A stretch of 42,455 bases of DNA from an uncultured Pelagibacteraceae bacterium (lineage in GTDB: Bacteria; Pseudomonadota; Alphaproteobacteria; Pelagibacterales; Pelagibacteraceae). The position numbers and the translations under genes are program-made. This document shows, piece by piece, positions 23,860 to 32,559 of the stretch. Within the stretch, counting starts at the first letter, position 1. The number at the start of each line of letters is the position of its first letter. The stretch covers positions 1-42,455 of the forward strand of contig CABYFN010000006.1 in assembly GCA_902518235.1 (NCBI GenBank), written 5' to 3'. Under the pieces are notes generated by a model, which did no database searches, was not told the origin of the DNA, and saw only the letters and a program-made list of their open reading frames with translations.

Positions 23860-24801
23860 ATGAAGATTGGCTTTATTGGATTGGGAAATGTGGGAGGAAA
23901 ACTTGCAAGCTCCCTATTAAGAAACAAGTTCGATGTTACTGTAAGAGATTTAGACAGTGGATTAGTTGAACAATTTAAAAAGTTAGGAGCTAAATCTGCA
24001 GTAACCCCAAAAGAATTAGCTGAGAAAGTTGAGTTGATAATAACTTGTCTACCCTCGCCAGTAATATGTTCAGAGGTAATGGAAGGTTCAAATGGTGTTA
24101 TTGAGGGTTTATCAAAAAATAAAATTTGGCTAGAAATGAGTACCACTGATGAGCACGAAGTGAAAAGAATTGGAGATAAAATAAAAAAATTAAAAGCGGT
24201 ACCACTTGATGGTCCTGTGAGTGGAGGTTGTCATAGAGCAGCCACAGGTAATATTGCAATTTTTGTGGGTGGTGATCGAAAGTATTTTGAAAAGATATTG
24301 CCAGTTTTATCAACTATGGGAAGAAAAATACTACATACTGGTGAACTAGGTTCTGCATCAGTATTGAAAGTAATTACAAATTACTTGGCGTCTGTTCATC
24401 TTGTTGCGCTAGGTGAGGCTTGGACTGTTGCAAAAAAATCAAATTTAGATTTATCAAAAGTTTATAAAGGTATTGCCGCTTCATCAGGTAATTCGTTCGT
24501 TCACGAAACCGAAAGCCAAGTGATACTAAATGGATCATACAACATTAACTTTACTATGGACTTAGTTTTAAAAGATACAGGACTTTTTAATGAATTAGCA
24601 AAAAAATTAAATTCTTCATTAGAAATTTCACCGATGATAGTTGATATATTTAAAGATGGACAAAAAAAATATGGCTCAAGAGCTTGGTCTTCGAAGATAG
24701 TAAAAAGAATGGAAGATTTGAATAATATTTCATTTAGAGCTGAGGGTTTCCCTAAAGAATTAGTTGATAATGAAGTTGAAGAAAAGGGTTATGAAATTTA
24801 A
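23860..24801 (+). CDS. NAD(P)-dependent beta-hydroxyacid dehydrogenase (3-hydroxyisobutyrate dehydrogenase family)
   Basis: A 313-residue oxidoreductase: Rossmann motif GFIGLGNVGG (4-13), substrate signature DGPVSGG (117-123), and catalytic K170 with N174 in KVITN. The family includes 3-hydroxyisobutyrate dehydrogenase, tartronate semialdehyde reductase, sulfolactaldehyde reductase and succinic semialdehyde reductase. A C-terminal tail of about 20 residues (EGFPKELVDNEVEEKG) is slightly longer than usual. A clear Shine-Dalgarno AAGGAG precedes the ATG. The next gene is an aldehyde dehydrogenase, so an alcohol-to-aldehyde-to-acid sequence is plausible. The gap to the divergent EutA-like gene is 59 bp, the space for both promoters. 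Confidence 0.9.
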   Translation: MKIGFIGLGNVGGKLASSLLRNKFDVTVRDLDSGLVEQFKKLGAKSAVTPKELAEKVELIITCLPSPVICSEVMEGSNGVIEGLSKNKIWLEMSTTDEHEVKRIGDKIKKLKAVPLDGPVSGGCHRAATGNIAIFVGGDRKYFEKILPVLSTMGRKILHTGELGSASVLKVITNYLASVHLVALGEAWTVAKKSNLDLSKVYKGIAASSGNSFVHETESQVILNGSYNINFTMDLVLKDTGLFNELAKKLNSSLEISPMIVDIFKDGQKKYGSRAWSSKIVKRMEDLNNISFRAEGFPKELVDNEVEEKGYEI

Positions 24802-24806
24802 ATTTT

Positions 24807-24816
24807 ATGCTACAAT
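24807..24816 (+). promoter_or_regulatory. Extended -10 element in front of the ALDH start codon
   Basis: ATGCTACAAT contains an extended -10 (TGC then TACAAT at 24811-24816) that ends only 6 nt before the ATG at 24823, with no Shine-Dalgarno. Transcription would start at or next to the A of the start codon, giving a leaderless mRNA. No good -35 box is visible, as is usual for extended -10 promoters. Confidence 0.4.
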
Positions 24817-24822
24817 AAATTA

Positions 24823-26253
24823 ATGATAGAAAAGAAAAATTTTTATATAAATGGAAAGTGGGTTTCTCCTACTAAACCAAATGACTTTGAAGTAATTAAT
24901 CCATCAACTGAAGAAGCTTTTGCAATAATTTCTTTAGGATCTGCAGAAGATGCTGATAAAGCAATAAATGCTGCCAAAATTGCATTCGAGACCTGGAGAG
25001 AAACTACAAAAGAAGAAAGATTAGCTTTACTTGAAAAGTTTCATGAAATTTATAAAAGAAGATGGGACGAAATGGTTGAGGCACAGTCTAAAGAAATGGG
25101 TGCACCTCTAGATTTTGCATCAGAAACTCATACTAAAATGGGTGCTGATATTTGTAGAAATAACATTGAGATTTTAAAAGAATTTAATTTTGAACATCAA
25201 TTTGATCCTAAATCTAATAACCATATCAGATATGAACCAATTGGAGTTTGTGGATTAATTACGCCTTGGAATTATCCAATGAACCAAATCATTTTAAAAG
25301 TTATTCCTGCTTTAGCTGCTGGATGTACAATGATTTTAAAGCCTTCTGAAATTGCTCCAGTGTCAGCAGTATTATTTGCTGAGATGATTGACGAAGCTGG
25401 CTTTCCTGCTGGAGTTTTTAATTTAGTGAATGGAAATGGAGAAGTTGTTGGGAATCACATGTCTGGTCATCCAGACATTGATATGATCTCATTCACAGGA
25501 TCAACAAGAGCTGGAAAACTAATTCAAAAAAATGCAGCTGATACCATAAAAAAAGTAACTCTTGAATTGGGTGGCAAAGGTGGGAATATAGTTTTCGCAG
25601 ACTCATATCCTGATGCTGTTAGAGATGGTGTGAGGAATATAATGAGTAACTCAGGGCAATCATGTGATGCTCCAACAAGAATGTTGGTTGAAAAACCAAT
25701 CTATGAAAGAGCCGTTAAAGAGGCTGCTGATGAGGCAAACAAAATTAAAGTTGATCTTGCATCTAAAAAAGGTGATCATATTGGACCTGTAGTTTCAAAA
25801 GTACAATACGATAAAGTTGTTAATCTTATTAATGAAGGAATTAAAGAAGGTGCAACGTTAGCTGCGGGTGGACCAGATTTGCCAAATGGACTTAACAAAG
25901 GTTATTTTGTTAAACCAACAATTTTTTCAGATGTAAATAATGATATGAAAATTGCAAGAACTGAAATTTTTGGACCTGTACTTTCAATTATACCATTTGA
26001 AACTGAGGAAGAGGCAATAGCAATTACAAATGATACATCTTATGGACTTGGTAATTATCTACAAACTGAAGATAAAGAAAAAGCAAAAAGGGTTGCTAGA
26101 AAAGTAAAAGCTGGAACAGTTTATATCAATGGTCAAGCCACAGATACTGGAATGCCGTTTGGTGGTTATAAACAATCTGGTAATGGTCGTGAAGGTGGTG
26201 TCTGGGGTTTTGCTGAATTTTTAGAAGTTAAAGCAATTACCGGTTGGAATTAA
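24823..26253 (+). CDS. NAD(P)-dependent aldehyde dehydrogenase
   Basis: A complete 476-residue ALDH. Key residues are N150 in TPWNYP, K173 in LKPSE, the glycine-rich SFTGSTRAG (223-231), E248 in LELGGK, and nucleophile C281 in NSGQSCDAPTR; EIFGPV follows in the C-terminal third. It should oxidise an aldehyde to the acid. It sits 21 bp after the beta-hydroxyacid dehydrogenase. The substrate is not predictable, although the family branch resembles betaine-aldehyde and aminoaldehyde dehydrogenases in overall pattern. The N-terminal 30 residues are close to those of the partial ALDH at 1-200. Confidence 0.94.
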   Translation: MIEKKNFYINGKWVSPTKPNDFEVINPSTEEAFAIISLGSAEDADKAINAAKIAFETWRETTKEERLALLEKFHEIYKRRWDEMVEAQSKEMGAPLDFASETHTKMGADICRNNIEILKEFNFEHQFDPKSNNHIRYEPIGVCGLITPWNYPMNQIILKVIPALAAGCTMILKPSEIAPVSAVLFAEMIDEAGFPAGVFNLVNGNGEVVGNHMSGHPDIDMISFTGSTRAGKLIQKNAADTIKKVTLELGGKGGNIVFADSYPDAVRDGVRNIMSNSGQSCDAPTRMLVEKPIYERAVKEAADEANKIKVDLASKKGDHIGPVVSKVQYDKVVNLINEGIKEGATLAAGGPDLPNGLNKGYFVKPTIFSDVNNDMKIARTEIFGPVLSIIPFETEEEAIAITNDTSYGLGNYLQTEDKEKAKRVARKVKAGTVYINGQATDTGMPFGGYKQSGNGREGGVWGFAEFLEVKAITGWN

Positions 26254-26273
26254 TAGTTTAAATAACTTATAAT
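26244..26273 (+). promoter_or_regulatory. Internal promoter for the VOC-methyltransferase-MsrA genes
   Basis: TTGGAA (26244-26249) and a perfect TATAAT (26268-26273) are 18 bp apart; the -35 lies inside the last codons of the ALDH gene. A Shine-Dalgarno AAGAGG (about 26285-26290) precedes the ATG at 26296. This could drive the four downstream genes independently of the dehydrogenases. Confidence 0.55.
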
Positions 26274-26295
26274 CAGAATTAGTTAAGAGGTTTAT

Positions 26296-26682
26296 ATGAT
26301 TGGTTATGTGATGGTAGGTACTAATAATTTAAATGCTGCTATTAATTTTTACGATAAGGTTTTAGAAGTAATTGGTTTAGATAGAAACGAGACAATAGAA
26401 GATGACTATGCTGCATATGGAGCAAAAGGAACCAAAGATATTGAGTTTTACGTCACCAAACCTTTCAATAAAAAAGATGCTACCTTTGGAAATGGAACGC
26501 AGATCACATTTTTAACTTCATCAAGATCTAACGTAGATAAATTTCATGAAATAGGTTTAAAAGTAGGTGGAACTAGTGAGGGATCTGGTGGTGAAAGACC
26601 AGAAGGCTCGGGAGTTTATTATTCTTATCTTCGTGATTTAGATGGAAATAAAATTTGTGCCTTTACAAATAGTACAGAATAA
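26296..26682 (+). CDS. VOC-superfamily (glyoxalase/bleomycin-resistance fold) protein
   Basis: A 128-residue protein with the paired beta-alpha-beta-beta-beta units of the vicinal oxygen chelate fold: MIGYVMVGTNNLNAAINFYD at the start and YSYLRDLDGNKICAF near the end. In the usual metal-binding position near the C-terminus (DPDGN followed by a Glu) this protein has Cys instead of Glu, so it may not bind metal in the standard way. VOC proteins include glyoxalases, epimerases, dioxygenases and binding proteins, so no activity is assigned. It lies 5 bp before the homocysteine-methyltransferase-family gene and has its own promoter and Shine-Dalgarno. Confidence 0.85.
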   Translation: MIGYVMVGTNNLNAAINFYDKVLEVIGLDRNETIEDDYAAYGAKGTKDIEFYVTKPFNKKDATFGNGTQITFLTSSRSNVDKFHEIGLKVGGTSEGSGGERPEGSGVYYSYLRDLDGNKICAFTNSTE

Positions 26683-26687
26683 AATTT

Positions 26688-27602
26688 ATGTCATACGACG
26701 CAATCAAGACAAAATTAGAAAACAATAAAATCATTATTTTAGATGGAGGTATGGGAGCAGAACTAGAAAAAAATGGCGCTCACATGGACAAGCATATGTG
26801 GTGCGGGAAGTGTTCTGTTGATCATCCTGAGTTGGTTAGAAAAGTGCATGAGGATTATATAAATGCTGGAGCCGATGTAATTACAACTAATACTTATAGT
26901 ACTACCCCAATATCAATGAGACAGTACGGTTATGAAGATTCTATAGAAAAATTTAATCAAAAAAGTGTTAAGGTTGCAAGAGAAGCAATAGAAAGTACAA
27001 ATAAAGAAACTACATTAGCTGGAAGTGTATCAACTTTTGGAAACTTTTATAAACTTGGTATCAAAGCAATGATACCTGGTTTTCATGAACAACTAAGAAT
27101 TTTATCTGACGCTGGAGTAGACTTAATTATTTTAGAAGCTATGTCTTCACAAGCTGACATAGTTGAAGCAATGTTAAATTGTTCCACAAAAGTAAATATA
27201 CCTGTTTGGTTATCAGTATCTTGCGTAATGGATGATCAAAAAAATATAATGCTTGGATATAATGATACAATTGACTCTGATACACATGTCTATGAAAATT
27301 TTGAGACATCCATAAAAAATTTTAAAAAATTACACAATGGTCCAATTTTAGTTGCTCATTCAGATATAAATATTACAGGTCAAGCAATTCAAGCTGCAAA
27401 GAAAAATTATGATGGGGTAGTTGGAGCATATCCAAATAAAGGTTATTATGAAAAACCACATTGGCGATTTGTAGATGATATGACACCAACTGGGTATTTA
27501 AATGAAGTTAGGTCATGGATTAAAAATGGAGCTCAGATTATAGGTGGATGCTGTGGGATCGGGGTAGATGAAATAAAAGCAATTTCAATTTTAAAAAACT
27601 AA
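26688..27602 (+). CDS. Homocysteine S-methyltransferase-family protein (paralogue 1)
   Basis: A 304-residue TIM-barrel protein of the MHT/BHMT/MetH N-domain family, which transfers a methyl group to a thiol held on zinc. The N-terminal ILDGGMGAELEKNG (17-30), TNTYSTT (67-73) and C-terminal zinc pair GGCCG (286-290; C288, C289) are clear. The first zinc ligand, normally Cys in an Asn-Cys motif, aligns by eye with His224 (LVAHSD). That gives a Cys2-His site or a changed function. Betaine, S-methylmethionine or another methyl donor are all possible. The paralogue at 29234-30223 shows the same change. The next gene, 17 bp on, is MsrA-like, a methionine-related context. Confidence 0.88.
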   Translation: MSYDAIKTKLENNKIIILDGGMGAELEKNGAHMDKHMWCGKCSVDHPELVRKVHEDYINAGADVITTNTYSTTPISMRQYGYEDSIEKFNQKSVKVAREAIESTNKETTLAGSVSTFGNFYKLGIKAMIPGFHEQLRILSDAGVDLIILEAMSSQADIVEAMLNCSTKVNIPVWLSVSCVMDDQKNIMLGYNDTIDSDTHVYENFETSIKNFKKLHNGPILVAHSDINITGQAIQAAKKNYDGVVGAYPNKGYYEKPHWRFVDDMTPTGYLNEVRSWIKNGAQIIGGCCGIGVDEIKAISILKN

Positions 27603-27619
27603 AGTATATTTTAAGTATT

Positions 27620-28072
27620 ATGAAAACATTTATCGGCGGTATTGGCTGCTTTTGGGATGAAAAGAAGTATGAAGGTATAAAAGGTATAGTCTCAACAGAA
27701 TGTGGCTACTGTGGTGGAGATGAGCCAAATGTTACATACAAAGCAGTTTGTGGTGGAGATACAGGACATATAGAAGTGGTCAAAGTTGAATATGATGAAA
27801 AAGAAAAGTCATATGAAGACATGGTCAATTTATTTTTTGAATTGCACGACTCAACTCAGGTAAATCGACAAGGCACATATGTAGGAATTCAGTATCGTTC
27901 TGAAATATTTTATAGCACAGAAGAGGAAAAGCTAATTGCAGAAAAAGTTTTAAACGAAGTCAACAGTAAATTAGATGGAAAAGTTTCGACTAAAGTATCA
28001 AAAGAAAAAAATTATTGTAAAGCCGAAGGTTATCATCAAAAGTACGAACAAAAAAAATCATTAAAATATTGA
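27620..28072 (+). CDS. MsrA-like peptide-methionine (S)-S-oxide reductase, short form
   Basis: A 150-residue MsrA-family protein. The nucleophilic Cys is C10 in GIGCFWDEKKY; the usual Gly after GCFW is Asp. Other MsrA features are GYCGGDEPNVTYKAVCGG (29-46), GHIEVVKVEYD (49-59, with the active-site Glu E52), HDSTQVNRQG (76-85), VGIQYRS (88-94) and AEGYHQKY (135-142). Four extra cysteines (C28, C31, C44, C133) could serve as resolving residues. It lacks the N-terminal extension of E. coli MsrA. It would repair methionine sulfoxide or reduce a free methyl sulfoxide. Its stop overlaps the TTG start of the next gene. Confidence 0.88.
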   Translation: MKTFIGGIGCFWDEKKYEGIKGIVSTECGYCGGDEPNVTYKAVCGGDTGHIEVVKVEYDEKEKSYEDMVNLFFELHDSTQVNRQGTYVGIQYRSEIFYSTEEEKLIAEKVLNEVNSKLDGKVSTKVSKEKNYCKAEGYHQKYEQKKSLKY

Positions 28073-29232
28073 AGAAAAAAAAATTAGTCTCTGTTAGAAA
28101 CCCAGAATTAACAACAGTTAAAGATAACAAGGCCTTATGGAACATTCCTAAAACAAGAAGGTTAGGTTATAGAAATTTACATAAAATTAATAGATACAGT
28201 ATTTTTTTAAGATCTGACTTAGTTCTAAAATTAAAGTCTAAACCAAATAAAACTATCGGTAAGCTTCCTCTAGTTAAGAAGATGACTAAAAATAAATCTT
28301 TTTGTTCTTTAATTGTAGGCAATCATCAAGACATATTATTTGAAAAATACGCTAAAGATTTTAAAAAAAACCAACCTCAAACAATTATGTCAATTACAAA
28401 AATGTTCGTTAATTTATTTACTGGAGAATTGATTACTAAAAGATTAATAGATCTTAATAAAAAAGTTTCTTACTATTTACCAAAAATTGGAAGCGGATAT
28501 GCGAATGCAAAAATCCAAGATGTCTTAAACATGAATGTTATAAACTCTTATACTGAAGATTATACTAAGGCACACTCATCTTCGTTTTTACACGAACCTG
28601 TTGGAGGATGGAGACTACCTAAAAATCTTAAAAATCGTCTAAGCCAAGAAGATTATTTAAATACAATTAAAAAATCAAAAAATAAAAGTTTAATTAATCA
28701 TTCAGAATATGCTTTTTATAAATCTGCAAATACAGATGTAGTAGGATTAATAATAGAAAAAGTTAGTGGTAGATCTTTAAGAGATTGGGTTTTATCTGCA
28801 GTTGAGGCTGCAGGATTTGAAGATGGATTATATATTGCATCAGATAGATATGGTATGCCATGGATGTCTGGGGGTGGTTGCTTAATTACAAGAGACTTTT
28901 TACGAATGGGTTTACTTTTTGCAAGAAAAGGTATGGGTGTTGGAAATAGAAAAGTTGGATCTTCATCATTTTTTAATAAAACAATTGGTAATGTAGGGCC
29001 AAAATATATGGATTTATCTAAGGACAAATATTTATATTATTCAAATTCTACAATGGTTTCAGGCAACATGATTGGGCATTCAGGATATGGTGGTCAGTTT
29101 ATTGCAACAAATTTTAAAACTGGCAATGTAGCTGCTTTTTTTTCTGTTCTAGAGACGAAATCAGCAACGAAAGAAAGTTATAAAACTGACATGATTAACA
29201 TGCTGATAGATTTAGTTAATAAAAAATATTAA
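28069..29232 (+). CDS. Beta-lactamase-fold serine hydrolase (class C / NylB-like)
   Basis: A 387-residue serine hydrolase of the class C beta-lactamase / 6-aminohexanoate-dimer hydrolase group. The SxxK nucleophile motif is SITK (S108, K111), the Tyr motif is YKSANTD, and the third motif is GHSGYGG near residue 345. No signal peptide is seen; a Lys-rich start suggests a cytoplasmic protein. The start is TTG at 28069 overlapping the MsrA-like stop (TTGA), so the two are translationally coupled; a run of nine A follows the start. It may cleave an amide or ester of a small molecule; the substrate is unknown. Its stop is 1 bp from that of the convergent methyltransferase gene. Confidence 0.85.
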   Translation: MKKKKLVSVRNPELTTVKDNKALWNIPKTRRLGYRNLHKINRYSIFLRSDLVLKLKSKPNKTIGKLPLVKKMTKNKSFCSLIVGNHQDILFEKYAKDFKKNQPQTIMSITKMFVNLFTGELITKRLIDLNKKVSYYLPKIGSGYANAKIQDVLNMNVINSYTEDYTKAHSSSFLHEPVGGWRLPKNLKNRLSQEDYLNTIKKSKNKSLINHSEYAFYKSANTDVVGLIIEKVSGRSLRDWVLSAVEAAGFEDGLYIASDRYGMPWMSGGGCLITRDFLRMGLLFARKGMGVGNRKVGSSSFFNKTIGNVGPKYMDLSKDKYLYYSNSTMVSGNMIGHSGYGGQFIATNFKTGNVAAFFSVLETKSATKESYKTDMINMLIDLVNKKY

Positions 29233-29233
29233 A

Positions 29234-30223
29234 TTAAGAATATCTTTCAATTAATTTTTTTAGATGTTTATCTGTAACACCACAGCATCCCCCAATAATT
29301 TGAATTTGGTTATCAATTAACTTTGCACATTCATTAGCAAATTCTTCCTCAGAAGAAGTCACAATTGCTTTATGAGACTTTGTATCAAACTTATGTATCT
29401 CGGGATATAACATCATCGGACCATTCCAATTATTTTTAATTACTTGCAATCCTTCAAAAGAGTCGACCAACCAGGTATGCATGATACCATAAACATCTCC
29501 ACCTATGCTAGTAAGTGACTGCACAATATCTTCTAAAAGTACAATTTTATCATCAGGTATAAATTTTGGTTGCTCTTTATATTTGGTTTCATCATAAATT
29601 AACGAATTTTCTTTTTCCGCGCTAAAATTTCTACCAATAACACTGTTATCAAATTTGCTTATACAACAACTTAGCCCAACCCAAACTGGTAACCCAGTTT
29701 CTAAAGCAGCATTCAATAAAATTTTTGAATGATCAATATCAAGTAACATTTCTAAAATTAAAATATCTGCTCCCTCCTCTTTTAAAATTTTAGCAGCTTC
29801 TTTATAATTTTGTTCCTCTTGATTAAAAGAAGGTATGTACCTAGGATTAGGCACAAATATATTTTCCTTTAATGAAAAAAAATTTGATAAACTTCCAGCA
29901 ACCCCAATTTTATTTTCTTTACCTTTATTTATTATTGCCTGTCTAGCTAATTTGACTGATTGTTTAATAAATTCTTTAGTTTCTGCTCCACGATTAATAC
30001 TTTCAAGATTATGTTTGGTTGAACTAAAAGTATTTGCTGTAATCAAATCGGAACCTGCATCAATAAACTTTTCATGTACTTTAGTTACTATTTCTGGAGA
30101 TATTATTGAGGCTAAGGCAGAAAAAGCAGGAGACATTTCACCCCCAAGAGAGGCTATTTCTGATCCATTTCCTCCATCTAAAAATATTTTTGATTTTGAT
30201 TTTAACTTTTCCTTAAAAAGCAT
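29234..30223 (-). CDS. Homocysteine S-methyltransferase-family protein (paralogue 2)
   Basis: A 329-residue member of the same family as the gene at 26688-27602. Shared elements are FLDGGNGSEIASLGG (14-28), TANTFSST (62-69), VWVGLSCC (180-187) and the C-terminal zinc pair GGCCG (C313, C314). At the first zinc-ligand position His249 (YGIMHTW) replaces the expected Cys. It starts exactly at the stop of the DMT permease gene (TAAATG), so the two are coupled. It ends an operon with an amidase and an alcohol dehydrogenase. The methyl donor and acceptor are unknown; the shared Cys-to-His change suggests a subfamily with its own chemistry. Confidence 0.87.
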   Translation of the reverse strand: MLFKEKLKSKSKIFLDGGNGSEIASLGGEMSPAFSALASIISPEIVTKVHEKFIDAGSDLITANTFSSTKHNLESINRGAETKEFIKQSVKLARQAIINKGKENKIGVAGSLSNFFSLKENIFVPNPRYIPSFNQEEQNYKEAAKILKEEGADILILEMLLDIDHSKILLNAALETGLPVWVGLSCCISKFDNSVIGRNFSAEKENSLIYDETKYKEQPKFIPDDKIVLLEDIVQSLTSIGGDVYGIMHTWLVDSFEGLQVIKNNWNGPMMLYPEIHKFDTKSHKAIVTSSEEEFANECAKLIDNQIQIIGGCCGVTDKHLKKLIERYS

Positions 30224-31117
30224 TTATTTTTCATCTTTTGGGGCGAGCACTACTGCTAAAATTCCTCCTAAAACAATCATTGCACTACCTACAACTTCTC
30301 GCCAACCAAATGTTTCATCTGTTAAAATTCCTGCTGATATAACTCCAACAACTACTTCGCTTAAGTATAATATTGCGCAAAGACCAGCTCCTAAAACTGA
30401 GGGTGACCACATGATAACTACCCCTGTTGGAATAAAATAAAATACTGAAATAAGAACTAAAAAAGTAAACATTGATGAAAAAGCCTCAATGGGTGGCATT
30501 GGTCCAAGATAATCTTTTAAAATAAAGCCAGCAAAAATATTAAATATTGTTCCATAAACAAAAAATGAAAATATTACTGGGAAAACACCATCTGTTTTTG
30601 TAATTTCTAAACGTACTAAGCCGGCTCCAAAAAGCACACCTCCTACCAACGCCAACCAATCACCTGCATTTTGTGGTAATGGTATGATATTAGATTGGCT
30701 AAAAACAACCCACAAACCTCCAAGTGCTAAACTTAAAGTTAAAACTCTTTCTAAACCAGGTCTTTTCTTTAAAAAATATATCTCAAATATGGTGGTCCAG
30801 ATAGGTATCATGTAAAACATAATCAATGCACGGACAACATCTGTTAATAAAAAACTTAAAGCGTAACAAATAAAACCACTACCAGTTAAGAAACCAATAA
30901 ATGGAATTTCTAACCCTGATGTTCGACCTTTATATTTTCTCCATAAAGATAAAGGTGTAAGCAATATAATTCCTATCATCATTTGAGAAATAGTTCCCCA
31001 ACCTCCAGTTAAGCCGCCATCTTCTAAAATTCTTTGAGGAAGCCAATAAACTCCCCATGACCCAGCAGCTATAGCTAATGCAAAAGCTATTTTAAAATGA
31101 TGTTTGTGTCTGACCAT
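30224..31117 (-). CDS. EamA/DMT-family transporter (1)
   Basis: A 297-residue protein with about ten hydrophobic helices in two EamA-type repeats, typical of drug/metabolite transporters. The first helix follows a His-rich start (RHKHHFKIAF). A highly hydrophobic repeat includes GVLFGAGLVRLEITKT and the last helix ends before LAPKDEK. Such proteins export or import small metabolites; direction and substrate are not evident. It overlaps the amidase stop by 1 nt (TAATG) and its own stop touches the next gene's ATG. Tight coupling with amidase and methyltransferase genes suggests it moves a substrate or product of that pathway. Confidence 0.9.
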   Translation of the reverse strand: MVRHKHHFKIAFALAIAAGSWGVYWLPQRILEDGGLTGGWGTISQMMIGIILLTPLSLWRKYKGRTSGLEIPFIGFLTGSGFICYALSFLLTDVVRALIMFYMIPIWTTIFEIYFLKKRPGLERVLTLSLALGGLWVVFSQSNIIPLPQNAGDWLALVGGVLFGAGLVRLEITKTDGVFPVIFSFFVYGTIFNIFAGFILKDYLGPMPPIEAFSSMFTFLVLISVFYFIPTGVVIMWSPSVLGAGLCAILYLSEVVVGVISAGILTDETFGWREVVGSAMIVLGGILAVVLAPKDEK

Positions 31118-32547
31118 TAATTTAGTTTTGGTTTATGATTAGAAAAATTAAAGATTTCCTCATATCTTTTTGCAAAAGATATCACTTTTAAATCTTCTTT
31201 TTGTTTAGCTATAATTTGAATACCAATTGGAAATCCATCTTGATTAAAACCAATTGGTAATGAAATCGATGGTAAGTAAAAAAGACTAGCAAATATATGT
31301 ATTTCAATCCATCTATGGTAAGTATCCATAACTTGGTCATTAATTTTTTCAGGGTGTCTTAAATTTTTATCAAAAGGGAATGATTGTTGAGATGGTAGAG
31401 CTAAAAAATCAAAACTGCCGAATAAACTATTTACATCATTTGATAATTCAATTCTTGAATTAAGAGCAAATTTTACATCTTCATCTGTGAGTTTAATGCC
31501 TTTTTTGTATTCCCATATCGCCTGTGATGTCATTTCATTAACATCTTTAATATTCATTGCAATAATTTCCTCATTAATATCTTCATAAATACTTTTGGCT
31601 CGCAATGTGCCCCAGCAATTCCATAATTTATTGGCGTCTATTTTTGGTTTTAAATGTTCAATTGAAACTTTATGTTTTTCAAGATTATTTAATTGTTTGC
31701 TACATATTTCAACTACCTCAGAATCATATTGATATTTACCATTCATATCAGATAACCATCCAATTTTTATCTTTGAAAATTCTTGATCATTTAAATTAGC
31801 ATTTCTAAATGAAGTATTTAAACTAAAAGAAATTGGATCTTCTTTATGTTCTCCAACTATAACATCTAAAAGAATAGACATATCTTCAGGTGTTCTTGCA
31901 AGACATCCTGGCGTTGAGATAATTGGTAGACTCTTTTTTTTTTCATTTGTTCGAAGGTCAGGCAGAAGTCCTGGAGTAGGTCTAAAACCATAAACATTTG
32001 CGTAGGCTGCAGGAGTTCTGCAAGAGCCCATCATATCTGTTCCATCTGCAAACGGTAGTAGCTCTGCTGCAACAGCTACACCAGCTCCACCACTTGATCC
32101 GCCTGATGATTGAGTATTTCCATATATGTTGGGCGTTATTCCAAATAGTCTGTTTGCTGTATGTGCGCCAACTCCTAATTCAGCTGTATTTGTTTTTCCA
32201 ATCATGATTCCACCAGCATCTATTTGACGATCAACGATTATAGAATTTTTTTTTGGAAAGTTATCTTTATATCCAGGAAAACCACAAGTAGTTGGAAAAC
32301 CAACTACATCCAATAAATCTTTTGATGCTAAGGGAAGACCAAACAATGGTTTACTTGCATCAAAGTTTTTATCTTTATCATTAGCCTCATTTATTATCTC
32401 TTCTTCATCTTTTATTGAGACAATAGCATTTAGAGAGGGGTTGTATTTTTTAATTCTTTCTAAGTAAAAACTAACAACTTCTCTTACTGAAATCTCTTTT
32501 TTATGAATTAAAGAAATAATTTCTTTTACTGATCTATTTTCAAGCAT
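31117..32547 (-). CDS. Amidase signature-family hydrolase
   Basis: A 476-residue amidase with the Ser-cisSer-Lys triad: K76 (GLPLASKDLLD), S151 (SSGGSSGGAGVAVA) and S175 (TDMMGSCRTPA). Spacings of 75 and 24 residues match the family. It lacks the neighbours expected of GatA (no GatB/GatC nearby), so it is more likely a small-molecule amidase. The coding strand contains a run of ten A (complement of 31934-31943), where slippage could occur, though the frame is open throughout. It lies 12 bp after the alcohol dehydrogenase gene and 1 nt into the DMT gene. Confidence 0.9.
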   Translation of the reverse strand: MLENRSVKEIISLIHKKEISVREVVSFYLERIKKYNPSLNAIVSIKDEEEIINEANDKDKNFDASKPLFGLPLASKDLLDVVGFPTTCGFPGYKDNFPKKNSIIVDRQIDAGGIMIGKTNTAELGVGAHTANRLFGITPNIYGNTQSSGGSSGGAGVAVAAELLPFADGTDMMGSCRTPAAYANVYGFRPTPGLLPDLRTNEKKKSLPIISTPGCLARTPEDMSILLDVIVGEHKEDPISFSLNTSFRNANLNDQEFSKIKIGWLSDMNGKYQYDSEVVEICSKQLNNLEKHKVSIEHLKPKIDANKLWNCWGTLRAKSIYEDINEEIIAMNIKDVNEMTSQAIWEYKKGIKLTDEDVKFALNSRIELSNDVNSLFGSFDFLALPSQQSFPFDKNLRHPEKINDQVMDTYHRWIEIHIFASLFYLPSISLPIGFNQDGFPIGIQIIAKQKEDLKVISFAKRYEEIFNFSNHKPKLN

Positions 32548-32559
32548 TAGAATTTATTA

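Noticed and set aside
23781..24146. A 121-codon minus-strand frame overlapping the start of the beta-hydroxyacid dehydrogenase
   Set aside because: It is antisense to a clear Rossmann-fold gene and would also cover the divergent promoter gap; no recognisable domain.
26254..26295. Possible SAM-type riboswitch before the homocysteine-methyltransferase-family gene
   Set aside because: SAM-V/SAM-II riboswitches are known upstream of methyl-metabolism genes in SAR11, but only 5 bp precede this methyltransferase gene and the 42-bp gap before the VOC gene holds a promoter and Shine-Dalgarno, not enough room or pairing for the fold.
29835..30440. A 201-codon open frame on the plus strand opposite the methyltransferase-family and DMT genes
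   Set aside because: It spans the junction of two well-supported minus-strand genes, is low-complexity in translation and shows no family motif; it is an antisense shadow.
31117..32547. GatA subunit of the Glu-tRNA amidotransferase
   Set aside because: No GatB or GatC gene adjoins it and the operon is catabolic; a general amidase is more likely.
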